64,000 nucleotides of DNA, taken from the NCBI RefSeq assembly GCF_001832905.1, contig NZ_MKIR01000001.1:1-64000 (forward strand), written 5' to 3'. The notes under the pieces are model-generated. The model was not told where the DNA came from. It did no database searches and saw nothing but the letters and a program-made list of their open reading frames with translations. A program made the position numbers and the translations under genes. Origin of the DNA: Floricoccus tropicus (lineage in GTDB: Bacteria > Bacillota > Bacilli > Lactobacillales > Streptococcaceae). Shown one piece after another: positions 37,310 to 46,753 of this stretch (its first letter is position 1; every line of letters starts with the position of its first letter).

Positions 37310-38917
37310 TTAAAAGCTTATTACCTCATCCACAAATTTCAAGTTCTTTTGATGATGAGTTATCATTATTGTTAATTTGTTTTCTAGTAATGGTAGGACA
37401 TTGTTTAAGATTAGCTCTTCTGTTTTTTCATCCATAGCTGATGTTGCTTCATCAAAAATTATTAGATTTGCTTGTGAAAAGTATAGTCTAGTAAAGGCAA
37501 TTCTCTGTCTTTCACCACCAGATACATTTAACCCCTTTTCTCCAAGTGATGTGTCTAGTCCTTTCTCAAGTTTTCCAAAGAAATTTTTCAAACCACAATT
37601 TTCTAATGCCTCAATTATCTCTAAATCTGTAATTTTTTCATTTTCAAAAATTATATTTTCTCTCAAACTTCCTTCAAAGATTGGAACTTCCTGTGAAATA
37701 TAGAAAACATCCTTATAATAATCATCAAGATTTATGCTAGATAGTTTCCTATCGTTTATAAGAATTTCACCGCTAGTCGCTTTAAGCAAGCCAAGTATTG
37801 TTTTTACACAGGTCGATTTTCCCGAACCACTTTTGCCTGTTAATGCGTAGATTTTCCCCTTATCAAAATTAAGGTTTAGATTGCGGAGAATTTCCTTGTT
37901 TGAGATGGAAAGTCCAACATCCACTAATCTGACATTAGTAATTTTTTCATGGAAAAGCTTTTTCTCAGAAGTAAGACCTAAATCATCAGGTGCTCTGTAA
38001 AATTCCGCTAGTCGTTCATAGGAAACCTTGTTTAGTCGATAATTGACAAAGATGACGTTGAAGATGGCAATAGGCGTGTAGATATTGTTAATGTAGGCAA
38101 GAACCGCAACCAATCCGCCAACCGTCAAACTTATGTGCCCAGTCAGAACTAAAGCCAGCAGAAGGATTTGGATTATTGCGACCAAAATAGCGAAAATAGT
38201 GAAGAACAGCTCGTGAATGAGCGTCATGCTAGTGACATTATCAACCACCTTCTCCGACAGCGACTCATACTTTCTTATCTCGCTTTTGTATCTGCGATTT
38301 ATGCGGAAGGTGACTATTTCAAAAACACCACGGGTCAAAATACTATTTAAGGCCTCCTCGTTTATGAGATTTTCCCTTTTAATTCTTTCAAGATATGTGA
38401 GAAGGAACTTGCTTATAAGGAAAACGATTAAATATCCAAGGGTAATGAAGGGTATCACTCTTAAATCAATCAGGGAGATAAAAAGTAAATTGAATATGAG
38501 TGATGGAATTAATTCCCTCAAAATATGGCAGTAAAAATCTACATAAATACTTCTTCCAGCCGAGGCTCCTACTTCAATCTTCTGTAAGAGATTCCCTCTT
38601 CCAAAAGTCATGTAGCTAAGATAATCAATGTGTGAGATTTTCTCTAGTACTTCTTTTTTAAGGAAATAATAAATTCCATGATAAAGCTTGCTTTTGGGGT
38701 ATTCCGACATATATGCAAGGATGAAGGGAAGAATTAATGTCGTTGAATAGATTAGAAGACTCCAAAGACTTAGTCCTTTAGAAAATCCATCTAAAATCTT
38801 TTGATAGTACAGAATGTTTATTGATTTTAGAAATTGACAAAGAACCCCTAAAATAATGTATGTTACTGTTAAATTCTTAAAATATTTTATTAAATATCTT
38901 ATGTTTTGTGCTTTCAT
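37310..38917 (-). CDS. ABC transporter, fused permease and ATPase
   Basis: A half-size exporter of 535 residues: six membrane helices (about 1-290) and an ATPase domain with Walker A TGKSGSGKST, signature LNVSGGERQR, Walker B LIIFDEATSAMD and H-loop THHQKN. I start at ATG 38917 behind GGAGA; the ORF start at 38965 is upstream of that site. The substrate is unknown. Homodimeric function is expected because no partner half-transporter adjoins it. Confidence 0.85.
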   Translation of the reverse strand: MKAQNIRYLIKYFKNLTVTYIILGVLCQFLKSINILYYQKILDGFSKGLSLWSLLIYSTTLILPFILAYMSEYPKSKLYHGIYYFLKKEVLEKISHIDYLSYMTFGRGNLLQKIEVGASAGRSIYVDFYCHILRELIPSLIFNLLFISLIDLRVIPFITLGYLIVFLISKFLLTYLERIKRENLINEEALNSILTRGVFEIVTFRINRRYKSEIRKYESLSEKVVDNVTSMTLIHELFFTIFAILVAIIQILLLALVLTGHISLTVGGLVAVLAYINNIYTPIAIFNVIFVNYRLNKVSYERLAEFYRAPDDLGLTSEKKLFHEKITNVRLVDVGLSISNKEILRNLNLNFDKGKIYALTGKSGSGKSTCVKTILGLLKATSGEILINDRKLSSINLDDYYKDVFYISQEVPIFEGSLRENIIFENEKITDLEIIEALENCGLKNFFGKLEKGLDTSLGEKGLNVSGGERQRIAFTRLYFSQANLIIFDEATSAMDEKTEELILNNVLPLLENKLTIMITHHQKNLKFVDEVISF

Positions 38918-39001
38918 GCTATATCTCCTATTTTTGTTGTTATTGTCTAGGATTGATACAGCCAAGCTGATAGGACTAAAAATAATAGTTGCTTGGAAAT
39001 A

Positions 39002-39128
39002 GATTATTACTTCGTTGACTCATTTCGATGAACGGTAAGTTCTATCAGCAATTCGTCGCCTCGTCTTATTTCTATTTCAGTCAACTACTTGTACTCGATA
39101 TACTGCCTATCAAATCAGCTATATCGAG
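39002..39128. repeat. Structured intergenic repeat (copy B)
   Basis: Positions 39002-39088 align in inverse orientation with 60743-60827, about 45 of 62 positions identical by eye in the best part, sharing GATGAAC and AAGTTCTATC. A perfect 9-bp stem (CTCGATATA with TATATCGAG, 39094-39128) follows. Nothing else is seen in the 38918-39220 gap. Confidence 0.55.
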
Positions 39129-39220
39129 AATTTAATTCGTTTGTTCATTTTCGGGAGTCTCCTTGTATGCGTTTTCTACATTATATCAAAAAAAGCCCAA
39201 AAGGACGTGTTTTAGTATGT

Positions 39221-39688
39221 TCATTGCACAAAATTCGCTAAATAATATTTAATATAGTCAAGATATTCATCTTCCATATTCTCTGGTAAAGAATCATAAG
39301 GGAAATATTTAAGGTCGAGTGTTTCATCTGACTCCAAGTTCATAATTCCTTTATAAGAAATAACCTTATAAACTGAGGTGACAACGTATATTTGGTCTTT
39401 ATTTTCTAATGTAAATTGATACTGTGGTCCTGAAAATGTATTGACTAGTTTTAAATCTGTAACTTCAAGACCTGTTTCTTCATGCACTTCTCTAATTGCA
39501 GTTTCTTCTAGTGATTCACCGATCTCCATCAGTCCACCAGGTAATCCCCAACTACCATTTGTTCTTTTTTGAAGTAGAACATGAGCATCTTCATTTTCTA
39601 AAATAATATTGGAACCAATAAGAATTAATAAATCATGGCCAATCTTTTTCCTCATATCTTCAACATACATTTGACTAACATTGCTCAT
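39221..39688 (-). CDS. NUDIX hydrolase
   Basis: 155 residues; Nudix box GGLMEIGES, then REVHEETGLEV. WGLPGG precedes it. Family members hydrolyse nucleoside-diphosphate-linked compounds, substrate unresolved. Confidence 0.82.
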   Translation of the reverse strand: MSNVSQMYVEDMRKKIGHDLLILIGSNIILENEDAHVLLQKRTNGSWGLPGGLMEIGESLEETAIREVHEETGLEVTDLKLVNTFSGPQYQFTLENKDQIYVVTSVYKVISYKGIMNLESDETLDLKYFPYDSLPENMEDEYLDYIKYYLANFVQ

Positions 39689-39717
39689 AATATTTACTTT
39701 CTTTCCAAGTTATTTGA

Positions 39718-40548
39718 TTAATTCCTAAAAGCCATATATAATTCTTTACTTGCTAGCACGTCGTTCATGGTATAAAGATGGAGTCCATCGATTTCACATC
39801 CCAACAATTTATCTATTTGCTCCATAGAATATTCTAAACCAGCTTGTCTAAAGGAAATTGGGTCATTTGCATATTTTACCAATCTTTTTTCAAGTTCTGG
39901 ACTCAGTCTAGTGTGGTTTCTTGACACCATAAAGTTGATGACACCCCTTGAAAATGCGGGCATAACCCCGGCTAAGACTGGTATCTTAAAATTTTCCTTC
40001 TCATAGGCTTCTTTGAAGCGATAAAAATCTTCGTTGTCGAAAAATGCTTGGCTGATTAGTTGCTGACAACCTGAATCTATCTTTCTTTTAATATCTTCCA
40101 TCTCACGAGCTAAATCACCATCACCTTCTACTCCTCTTGGATGACATGCTCCTGTAACATGAAAATCAGAAGAATATTCTCTTATAAAAGACATAAGTTG
40201 ATTAGCATATGGAAAATCAGAATATATTTTAGCCTCATCTCTAACCTCACCACCTACAACTAATATTTCCTTCACTCCTGAATTGGCAAAAGAATTCAAT
40301 GCATCTTCAACATGTTTTTGATTCATAAATTTTGCAGGTAAATGAGTCATTGCAGGATATGATAAATCATTTTGAATGTAGCGTGTAAGTTCAAAACTTC
40401 TTTTATTCATATTTACTTTATCAATAGTCGGAACACCGATGAATGACGGATTGAGTTCTATAAAGTCTTCAAGGTCATCTTTGAAATTCTCATATGGAGT
40501 ATTAATTGGTGGAGCAATTATTTCTAGTGAAAAAGGAATCTTATTCAT
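39718..40548 (-). CDS. metF: Methylenetetrahydrofolate reductase
   Basis: 276 residues. Reduces methylene-THF to methyl-THF for methionine synthesis using FAD. It starts FSLEIIAPP; MTHLPAKFM, VVGGEVRD and CHPRGVEG are the family blocks. The SISAFE-type N-terminal Glu appears as LEII. No MetE or MetH gene is in the window. Confidence 0.88.
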   Translation of the reverse strand: MNKIPFSLEIIAPPINTPYENFKDDLEDFIELNPSFIGVPTIDKVNMNKRSFELTRYIQNDLSYPAMTHLPAKFMNQKHVEDALNSFANSGVKEILVVGGEVRDEAKIYSDFPYANQLMSFIREYSSDFHVTGACHPRGVEGDGDLAREMEDIKRKIDSGCQQLISQAFFDNEDFYRFKEAYEKENFKIPVLAGVMPAFSRGVINFMVSRNHTRLSPELEKRLVKYANDPISFRQAGLEYSMEQIDKLLGCEIDGLHLYTMNDVLASKELYMAFRN

Positions 40549-40606
40549 TTCTACCTCTATCTATAATTTTCATTCAGCGTCTATTGCGACATATTCAATT
40601 CAAATA

Positions 40607-41261
40607 TCAAATTGAAAGAGTTAATACCCCGATGATTGGAGTTATTAGGCCAAGTAAAATAGTGATGAAATAAAGAACTGAGTTTTCTGTCACTACGAAT
40701 TTAGATTTTGAATCTTTGATGAGTGTCGAATAGCTAGTTTGCTCGTTTTTTAAATAATTCCAGCCCCGATAAGCGATAAAAGCTGTAAATGGCACCATTA
40801 TTAGGAAAAATATTAATTCAGCTTTTGGATGATTTTTGAAAATTCCTGATCTCATTAATAATAGATATAATGAATTATGCAGCAAACAACTTATTAAGAA
40901 CCATTCGTTTCCTTGTTTTGAGTCTTGACTTAGTTTTTCAGCCATCTTGTCATCTCCTTTAATTAAATTATCTAGAGATATTTCATAGAAATCGCTTATC
41001 AAAATAAGACTTTCAATATCTGGTAGAGTTCTACCATTGCTCCGACGACCTAGTTTCTATGCAATATTCTATTGCATAGTCAACAAGTATGTCGAGAAGC
41101 TTTTCCGTAGATGTTCGTTATTCTTCGAATAACTCCTTATTAACTTTAAAGCCTTCCCAATTTGAAATCGTCTGTCTACTCACATGTATTTTTTCAGCCA
41201 AATCATCTTGAGTATATTTTAATTCTTTTCGCTTACTTTGAAGTTGTTTTGAAATTTCCAT
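40607..41261 (-). pseudogene. XRE regulator with membrane domain, broken by an insertion
   Basis: ATG 41261 behind AAGGAG begins a HTH protein (MEISKQLQSKRKELKYTQDD ... SRQTISNWE). The remainder resumes at 41038 with NGRTLPDIESLILISDFYEI, SLDNLIKGD and a three-helix membrane tail. Joined, they give a standard XRE protein (SRQTISNWENGRTLPDIE) with C-terminal membrane helices. The 115 bases between (41039-41153) disrupt the frame and bring in a stop. The downstream part keeps an ATG at 41002 but has lost the DNA-binding domain. Confidence 0.85.
41039..41153. mobile_element. 115-bp hairpin-rich insertion within the XRE gene
   Basis: Bounded by the broken XRE codons. It holds two perfect hairpins: CTATGCAATA/TATTGCATAG (41057-41079) and GTTATTC/GAATAAC (41117-41133). 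It shares short blocks (AGTCAAC, TCGA, CGACC-like) with copy B near 39.1 kb. No coding capacity. It fits a MITE-like or short interspersed repeat; no clear target duplication was found. Confidence 0.6.
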
Positions 41262-41403
41262 GACTTTCTCCTTTCCTTAATCTTAGAAGATTTTAATTTA
41301 TTATAACATCAAAAGTCTTTGATAAATAGGATTTTTTTGAAGGAAATTAACTATAAAGATATTTTACATTGCGCGTGGTTAAAGGATTTAGAAGATATGT
41401 TTA

Positions 41404-41436
41404 CAAAAAACCTCCATCAATCTTGATGAAGGTTTA
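41404..41436 (-). terminator. Terminator after nagB
   Basis: AAACCTTCATCAA and TTGATGGAGGTTT-type arms (G-U pairs) with T6 following on the minus strand. Confidence 0.75.
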
Positions 41437-41455
41437 GTCAATTATTACCTTGTTA

Positions 41456-42157
41456 TTATAGTTTTGCTCCAGCTTCTTCGTCTACGATTACGTAAACTTC
41501 TGGGTGGTTTTGTAGTACGCTTGCTGGTAGTTCTTCAGTTACTTCACCGTTAACCATTGCTGCAACTGCGTCTGCTTTGTTAGCTCCAAACGCCATAAGT
41601 ACGATAGCTTTAGATTTCATGATGCTAGCGATACCCATTGAGATAGCTTGTTTTGGAACTTCTTCTTCATTTGCAAAGAAACGAGCGTTATCTTTGATTG
41701 TGCTATCAGCAAGATCAACAACGTGAGTTGTAACATCAAATGAAGTTCCTGGTTCGTTGAATCCGATATGTCCGTTTGAACCAATTCCAAGGATTTGGAA
41801 ATCAATTGGGTTTTCATCGATTAATGAATCGTAGTGTTTAACTTCAGCATCTAAATCTTCAGCTTTACCATTTGGTAGATAGTTAACTTTGAAAGGTTTA
41901 GCATTGAATAGGTGTTCGTTCATGAAGTAACGGTAGCTTTGGTCGTTAGATTCATCAAGACCAACATATTCGTCAAGATTGATTGAAGTCATATCTGAAA
42001 AATCAAGATCGCTTGCTACTACATGTTTGTAGAATTCAACTGGTGTGCTTCCTGTAGCTAGTCCAAGAGTTTTAGCTCCATTTGCCATTTTTTCTGAAAG
42101 AATTTCGTATCCTTTTTGTCCGCCTTCAACTTGGTCTTTAACTTTAAAAATTTTCAT
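41456..42157 (-). CDS. nagB: Glucosamine-6-phosphate deaminase
   Basis: Converts glucosamine-6-phosphate to fructose-6-phosphate and ammonia, feeding amino sugars into glycolysis. 233 residues, the short Firmicute type: [26 protein letters not shown] and [16 protein letters not shown] palindromic operator overlaps the promoter. It faces away from queA, as in streptococci. Confidence 0.96.
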   Translation of the reverse strand: MKIFKVKDQVEGGQKGYEILSEKMANGAKTLGLATGSTPVEFYKHVVASDLDFSDMTSINLDEYVGLDESNDQSYRYFMNEHLFNAKPFKVNYLPNGKAEDLDAEVKHYDSLIDENPIDFQILGIGSNGHIGFNEPGTSFDVTTHVVDLADSTIKDNARFFANEEEVPKQAISMGIASIMKSKAIVLMAFGANKADAVAAMVNGEVTEELPASVLQNHPEVYVIVDEEAGAKL

Positions 42158-42186
42158 GTTATTTTTCCTTTTTCTTTATTATTTAT

Positions 42187-42228
42187 ATTGGTATATACCA
42201 ATTATACGAAATTAAATTCATTTGTCAA
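42187..42228 (-). promoter_or_regulatory. nagB promoter with NagR-type operator
   Basis: TTGACA (42223-42228) and TATAAT (42201-42206) are 16 bases apart on the minus strand. The perfect palindrome ATTGGTATATACCAAT (42187-42202) overlaps the -10 end and start site, ideally placed for repression. It matches the GntR-type NagR operator family (established for streptococci). Confidence 0.8.
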
Positions 42229-42342
42229 CTATTTTCTTTTAATTTTGATATAATATTTTAGTAAATAATTTTGGATTGGAGAAAGCAAGTGTTTACAAGG
42301 TATTTGAAAAAATATTTTATAATCTCTTGCCAAATATTAACA

Positions 42343-43371
42343 ATGAACACAAATGATTTTGACTTTGAACTTCCTGAAGAGCTGATTGCTCAAACACCTC
42401 TTGAAAATAGAAGTGAATCACGTTTACTTGTGATTGATCGTGAATCAGGAACCATGCAAGATAAACATTTCTACGATATTATTGACGAACTTGAGCCAGG
42501 TGATGCTCTTGTAATGAATAATACGAGAGTACTTCCTGCAAGACTTTTTGGTGTTAAACCTGATACTGGTGGACATGTTGAGCTTCTACTTCTTAAAAAC
42601 ATTGAAGGTGATAAATGGGAAACTCTTGCTAAGCCGGCTAAACGCCTACGTGTTGGTTCAAAGGTTTCTTTTGGAGACGGTCGCCTGGTTGCTACTGTTA
42701 CTGAGGAGCTTGAACATGGTGGTCGCATAGTTGAGTTTGAATATGATGGGATTTTCTTGGAAACACTAGAAAGTCTTGGCGAAATGCCACTACCTCCATA
42801 TATTCACGAAAAACTTGAAGATCAAGAACGCTATCAAACAGTTTACGCTAAAGAAAACGGTTCTGCTGCTGCCCCAACTGCGGGTCTACATTTTACTCCT
42901 GAGTTATTGAAGAAAATCGAAGATAAAGGGGTTAATCTTGTTGAGCTTACACTCCATGTTGGTCTTGGAACTTTCCGTCCGGTTAGTGTTGACAATGTTG
43001 ATGAACACGAAATGCACAGTGAGTTCTACCAACTATCAGAGGATGCTGCAGCTAAGTTAAACGAAGTAAAGGCAAACGGTGGACGAATTGTAGCTGTTGG
43101 AACTACTTCTATCCGTACTCTTGAGACTATTGGGACAAAATTTAATGGAGAAATTAAAGCTGACTCTGGTTGGACAAATATTTTCATTAAACCTGGATAT
43201 GAATTTAAGGTTGTTGACGCATTTTCAACAAATTTCCATCTTCCAAAATCAACTTTAGTAATGTTGGTTTCAGCTTTTGCTGGACGTGATTTTGTACTTG
43301 ATGCATATAAACATGCAGTTGATGAAAAATATCGTTTCTTCAGTTTTGGGGATGCAATGTTTGTTAAATAA
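42343..43371 (+). CDS. queA: S-adenosylmethionine:tRNA ribosyltransferase-isomerase
   Basis: Transfers ribose from SAM to preQ1-tRNA in queuosine synthesis. 342 residues from [20 protein letters not shown], the family start. The ORF runs on upstream to 42271, but I see no ribosome-binding site there that would make a homologous N-terminus. [14 protein letters not shown] and [12 protein letters not shown] are diagnostic. The start lacks a strong Shine-Dalgarno. Confidence 0.93.
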   Translation: MNTNDFDFELPEELIAQTPLENRSESRLLVIDRESGTMQDKHFYDIIDELEPGDALVMNNTRVLPARLFGVKPDTGGHVELLLLKNIEGDKWETLAKPAKRLRVGSKVSFGDGRLVATVTEELEHGGRIVEFEYDGIFLETLESLGEMPLPPYIHEKLEDQERYQTVYAKENGSAAAPTAGLHFTPELLKKIEDKGVNLVELTLHVGLGTFRPVSVDNVDEHEMHSEFYQLSEDAAAKLNEVKANGGRIVAVGTTSIRTLETIGTKFNGEIKADSGWTNIFIKPGYEFKVVDAFSTNFHLPKSTLVMLVSAFAGRDFVLDAYKHAVDEKYRFFSFGDAMFVK

Positions 43372-43378
43372 AATATTC

Positions 43379-43410
43379 GATCAGATATATATAACTATCT
43401 GATCTTTTTG
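43379..43410 (+). terminator. Terminator after queA
   Basis: GATCAGATA pairs with TATCTGATC; TTTTTGTTTTT follows. Confidence 0.75.
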
Positions 43411-43471
43411 TTTTTATATAACAATGTTCGTGATTTGATACTAATAAACAACAATTTCTCATTAAATATAT

Positions 43472-43487
43472 ATTGGTATAGACTAAT
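43472..43487. promoter_or_regulatory. NagR-type operator upstream of the HdeD-like gene
   Basis: ATTGGTATAGACTAAT has one mismatch from a full ATTGGTATAGACCAAT palindrome. It lies about 115 bases before the gene, with a partial copy near 43529. Confidence 0.45.
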
Positions 43488-43603
43488 TTACTGAAAAATT
43501 CCATTTAATATTACTTATTATTTGACTTTTGGTCTATTAATCGTTAATGTTATTAGTACATATTAATAGTAATATGGAAAAAATTAAAAAGGAGAAGGTT
43601 TTA

Positions 43604-44137
43604 ATGAAAAATATTAAAATTGGTCTTATTGTTTTAGGAATTATTTCACTTATCTTAGGTTTCTTAGTTCTCACTAGTCCTGATGGAAAATTAGGTTCTA
43701 TGATTACTATCATCGGTATTCTAAATATCGTTGCTGCTATTGCTTCAGCTTACTTAGCTTACAAAACTAAGTTTTCAGAATTACGTAGCCGTGAAATCTT
43801 AAATGCTGTTCTTTCAGCAATCGTAGGTTTAATCTTCCTATTTGATCCAGCTGCAAGTGCAGTATCACTAGGTTTCATCTTTGCATTTTGGATTATTTTC
43901 TCTTCTGCTCGTGCTTTCATGTCAGCTTTCTGGCAAGTTGGTATTAGTGGATTAATGCGTGTGTTATACGTACTTCTTGGACTGTTCGGTCTTTACGTAG
44001 GATTTGTAATGTTATTAGATCCAGCACTTTCAATCGGTTCATTTGTATTTTTCGTAGGATTCTACCTAGTATTTGATGGTATTATCGCTATCGTATCTGC
44101 ATTCATGTTACCAAAAGATATTACTGAACAAGTATAA
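43604..44137 (+). CDS. HdeD/DUF308-family membrane protein
   Basis: 177 residues from ATG 43604 behind AAGGAGAAGG. About six hydrophobic helices in two similar halves, with SPDGKLGSMITIIGIL and LFDPAASAVSLGFIFA typical of DUF308. E. coli HdeD aids acid survival; the role here is not known. Confidence 0.82.
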   Translation: MKNIKIGLIVLGIISLILGFLVLTSPDGKLGSMITIIGILNIVAAIASAYLAYKTKFSELRSREILNAVLSAIVGLIFLFDPAASAVSLGFIFAFWIIFSSARAFMSAFWQVGISGLMRVLYVLLGLFGLYVGFVMLLDPALSIGSFVFFVGFYLVFDGIIAIVSAFMLPKDITEQV

Positions 44138-44148
44138 GTTTAGTAAGA

Positions 44149-44184
44149 AAAAGAGTTTCTAGACATCTAGAAACTCTTTTTTTT
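44149..44184. terminator. Bidirectional terminator between HdeD-like gene and pyrF
   Basis: Perfect stem AAAGAGTTTCTAGA with TCTAGAAACTCTTT and T8 on the plus strand; A-run upstream serves the minus strand. Confidence 0.85.
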
Positions 44185-44194
44185 ACGCATATTT

Positions 44195-45133
44195 TTACCA
44201 AGCTAATTTATTTGCTTTACTTAATGACTCATTTATTAATTGATTCGTTTCAATTACAATATTTCTAATTGAATTTTTAACTTCTTCCTCACCTGATTCT
44301 ATTGATGGAAATGCGTAATTAATTGCCCTTGAAGAAGATATAATTGCACCCAGTCCATCTTCGTTAAATGAATTAGCTAGTTGGTCAATGTCTCCACCTT
44401 GCTTTCCAATTCCAGGTACTAAAAACAAGGAATTGCTTATTTTTTTACGAAAATTTCTTGCTTGCTCTGGATATGTCGCTCCAACAACTGCTCCTATATT
44501 TGAATAACCATGTTTACCAATAGAATCTGGATAATTCGATACTATGTAATCGCAAACAAGTTCAGAAATACTCTCATCATCTTCAATAGTAATTTTATCC
44601 TGATACTCTCCTGATGAATTATTACTTGTTTTCACTAATACAATAACACCAGTCCCATTTTCCTTAGCGACTTCTAAAAATGGATCAATTCCATCTCTTC
44701 CTAGAAAGGGATTTACTGTGACAGCATCTACTTCTTCACTATCTTGCCAACTATTATTTTTATCCTTAAAGAATGCTTGAGCATATGCTTTTGATGTCGA
44801 ATCAATATCACCTCTCTTTGCATCAGCAATAACTAGCAAGCCTTTATCGTGTGCATATGTGACTGTCTTCCAAAAAGCATCAAGACCAGCAGAACCATAT
44901 ACTTCATAATAAGACAACTGTGGTTTCACTACTGGTACTAAATCTGCAACTTGATCAATGACTAACTTATTGAATTCATAAATGGCGTGTGCTGCTCCTT
45001 GTGGAGTTTTGCCATATCTTTCTTCTGCATCATTTAATATGTAGGTTGGAAACTGCTTCAAATCGGGATCAAGACCCACACATAAGTGAGATTTTCTTTC
45101 AAGAACTTTTTCAATGTAATTATCAGCGAACAT
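44195..45133 (-). CDS. pyrF: Orotidine 5'-phosphate decarboxylase, subfamily-2-like
   Basis: Makes UMP from OMP. The 312-residue length and motif order (CVGLDPDLKQ, VKPQLSYYE, VIADAKRGDI, VNPFLGRDG, VLVKTSNN, VPGIGKQGGD) fit the long PyrF subfamily rather than the roughly 230-residue form usual in lactic cocci. No other pyr genes adjoin it, and it lies alone between two terminators. ATG 45133 is preceded by GGAGC. Confidence 0.88.
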   Translation of the reverse strand: MFADNYIEKVLERKSHLCVGLDPDLKQFPTYILNDAEERYGKTPQGAAHAIYEFNKLVIDQVADLVPVVKPQLSYYEVYGSAGLDAFWKTVTYAHDKGLLVIADAKRGDIDSTSKAYAQAFFKDKNNSWQDSEEVDAVTVNPFLGRDGIDPFLEVAKENGTGVIVLVKTSNNSSGEYQDKITIEDDESISELVCDYIVSNYPDSIGKHGYSNIGAVVGATYPEQARNFRKKISNSLFLVPGIGKQGGDIDQLANSFNEDGLGAIISSSRAINYAFPSIESGEEEVKNSIRNIVIETNQLINESLSKANKLAW

Positions 45134-45154
45134 GGAGCTCCATTCTATATTTTT

Positions 45155-45186
45155 TATAAAAAAGCAAGGCCAAATTGGTCTTGCTT
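45155..45186 (-). terminator. Terminator after pepV
   Basis: AAGCAAGACC and GGCCTTGCTT arms (one G-U) with T6 following on the minus strand. Confidence 0.75.
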
Positions 45187-45203
45187 GAATTATGTTGAGA
45201 AGT

Positions 45204-46613
45204 TTACTTAATCAATTGATAGATTGCGTCTGCATAGATTGCTGCTGCGTCTACTAAGAAGTCAACTGGAACGAATTCGTTTGCTTGGTGCATTGTATCT
45301 GTGTATCCTGGGAACATTGCTCCATATGCTACACCACGTTCTAGAAGGCGTCCAAATGTTCCTCCACCGATGATTTGTTCGTATCCTTCTTGACCAGTAT
45401 GTTTTTCATATACATCAAGTAAAGTTTTAACTAATGGATCATCCATTGGAACATAGTGAGGAGGCATGATGTGTTCTGTAAGAGTTACTTTTTCAACTCC
45501 ATCAAGAGTTACAAGAACTTCTTTAATTTTGTTTTCATCTGTTCCTTTAGGGAAACGGAAGTTAAGAGCAATTGTGTTGTCATCTGAATTTTCATCGAAT
45601 TTGAAGACACCAGCATTCATAGAAAGTGCACCCATTTTTTCATCAGTATAAGCAACACCTAATTTTTTACCATCATGATCTTGGAAAAGAGTTTTACCAG
45701 CGATATTGATGAATGCTCCTGGTCCACCTTGGAAGTCATATCCTGAAAGGAAGTGTGCAAGGTATGTAGCACCATTAACACCTGTGTGTGGGCTAGCTCC
45801 GTGAGCTGATTTACCAACAACTGTGATTTCAAATTTATCTTCACCTAAATCTTTGATTTCACCGCCAACTTTGAATTCATTTTTAAATGTTTCAAAAGCT
45901 TCTTGGATATCTTCAAGTGGAAGAATTGAAGTTACTACTGCAGTTGCACTTTCTGGTACCATGTTTTCACGCAATCCACCATTGAATGAGTGTAAACGGA
46001 AAGTTCCAGCATTAATTCCGTCAAAGTGAAGGTATTCAGTAACATTACCTTTTTCACCATTGATAATTGGGAACTCAGCATCTGGCGAGAATCCAAAGTC
46101 AGGTTTTGGAACACCAACGTGTTCGAAGTAATAATCCATATCGCCCCAACCAGATTCTTCATCTGTACCGATAACAAATCTTACTTTTTTAGAGACAGGA
46201 AGTCCTAGTTCTTTGATTACTTTTAACCCATAGTAACATGCCATTGTTGGCCCTTTATCATCACTTGAACCACGCGCATAGATTTTACCATCGCGAATTT
46301 CTGGTTCGTAAGGATTTGAATCCCAGCCAGAACCTGCAGGCACAACGTCCATATGAGCAAAGATTCCTAATACTTCATCACCTTCACCATATTCAAAGTG
46401 ACCAGCATAGTTATCAACGTTCTTAGTTGCATATCCATCACGTTCAGCAAGACCTAGAATTGCATCAAGAGCCTCAACTGGACCAGGTCCAAATGGTGCT
46501 TCCTTTGTAGCCTTACTATCATCACGTTCTGAGTTGATACGTAGAAGAGTAAATAAGTCTTCAAGCATATCATCTTTGCGTTTTTCAATTTCTTCTTTAA
46601 AATTAATTGACAT
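45204..46613 (-). CDS. pepV: Dipeptidase PepV (M20 family)
   Basis: 469 residues. Zinc-binding and catalytic segments FAHMDVVPAGSGW, GSSDDKGP and GTDEESGWGD, plus a dimerisation-type lid domain between. Cleaves dipeptides after oligopeptide uptake. Ends VDFLVDAAAIYADAIYQLIK. Confidence 0.95.
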   Translation of the reverse strand: MSINFKEEIEKRKDDMLEDLFTLLRINSERDDSKATKEAPFGPGPVEALDAILGLAERDGYATKNVDNYAGHFEYGEGDEVLGIFAHMDVVPAGSGWDSNPYEPEIRDGKIYARGSSDDKGPTMACYYGLKVIKELGLPVSKKVRFVIGTDEESGWGDMDYYFEHVGVPKPDFGFSPDAEFPIINGEKGNVTEYLHFDGINAGTFRLHSFNGGLRENMVPESATAVVTSILPLEDIQEAFETFKNEFKVGGEIKDLGEDKFEITVVGKSAHGASPHTGVNGATYLAHFLSGYDFQGGPGAFINIAGKTLFQDHDGKKLGVAYTDEKMGALSMNAGVFKFDENSDDNTIALNFRFPKGTDENKIKEVLVTLDGVEKVTLTEHIMPPHYVPMDDPLVKTLLDVYEKHTGQEGYEQIIGGGTFGRLLERGVAYGAMFPGYTDTMHQANEFVPVDFLVDAAAIYADAIYQLIK

Positions 46614-46753
46614 GTTCTTCTCCTTTTAATTTTATGACAAAATCAAGTTCTTCATTATTACAAAGAACTACTAATTCACATAATCTATTTTACCCTTTTT
46701 TAAGGATAAAATAAATTATAAATCAATAAAAAGTTTTTATTTTTAAATACTAT

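Noticed and set aside
41262-41403. Gene in the gap between the broken XRE gene and nagB
   Set aside because: No frame with a start and ribosome-binding site; only the nagB terminator is recognisable.
42271-42342. Upstream extension of queA
   Set aside because: The extra 24 residues are not of the family and overlap the likely promoter; MNTNDFDF is the normal start.
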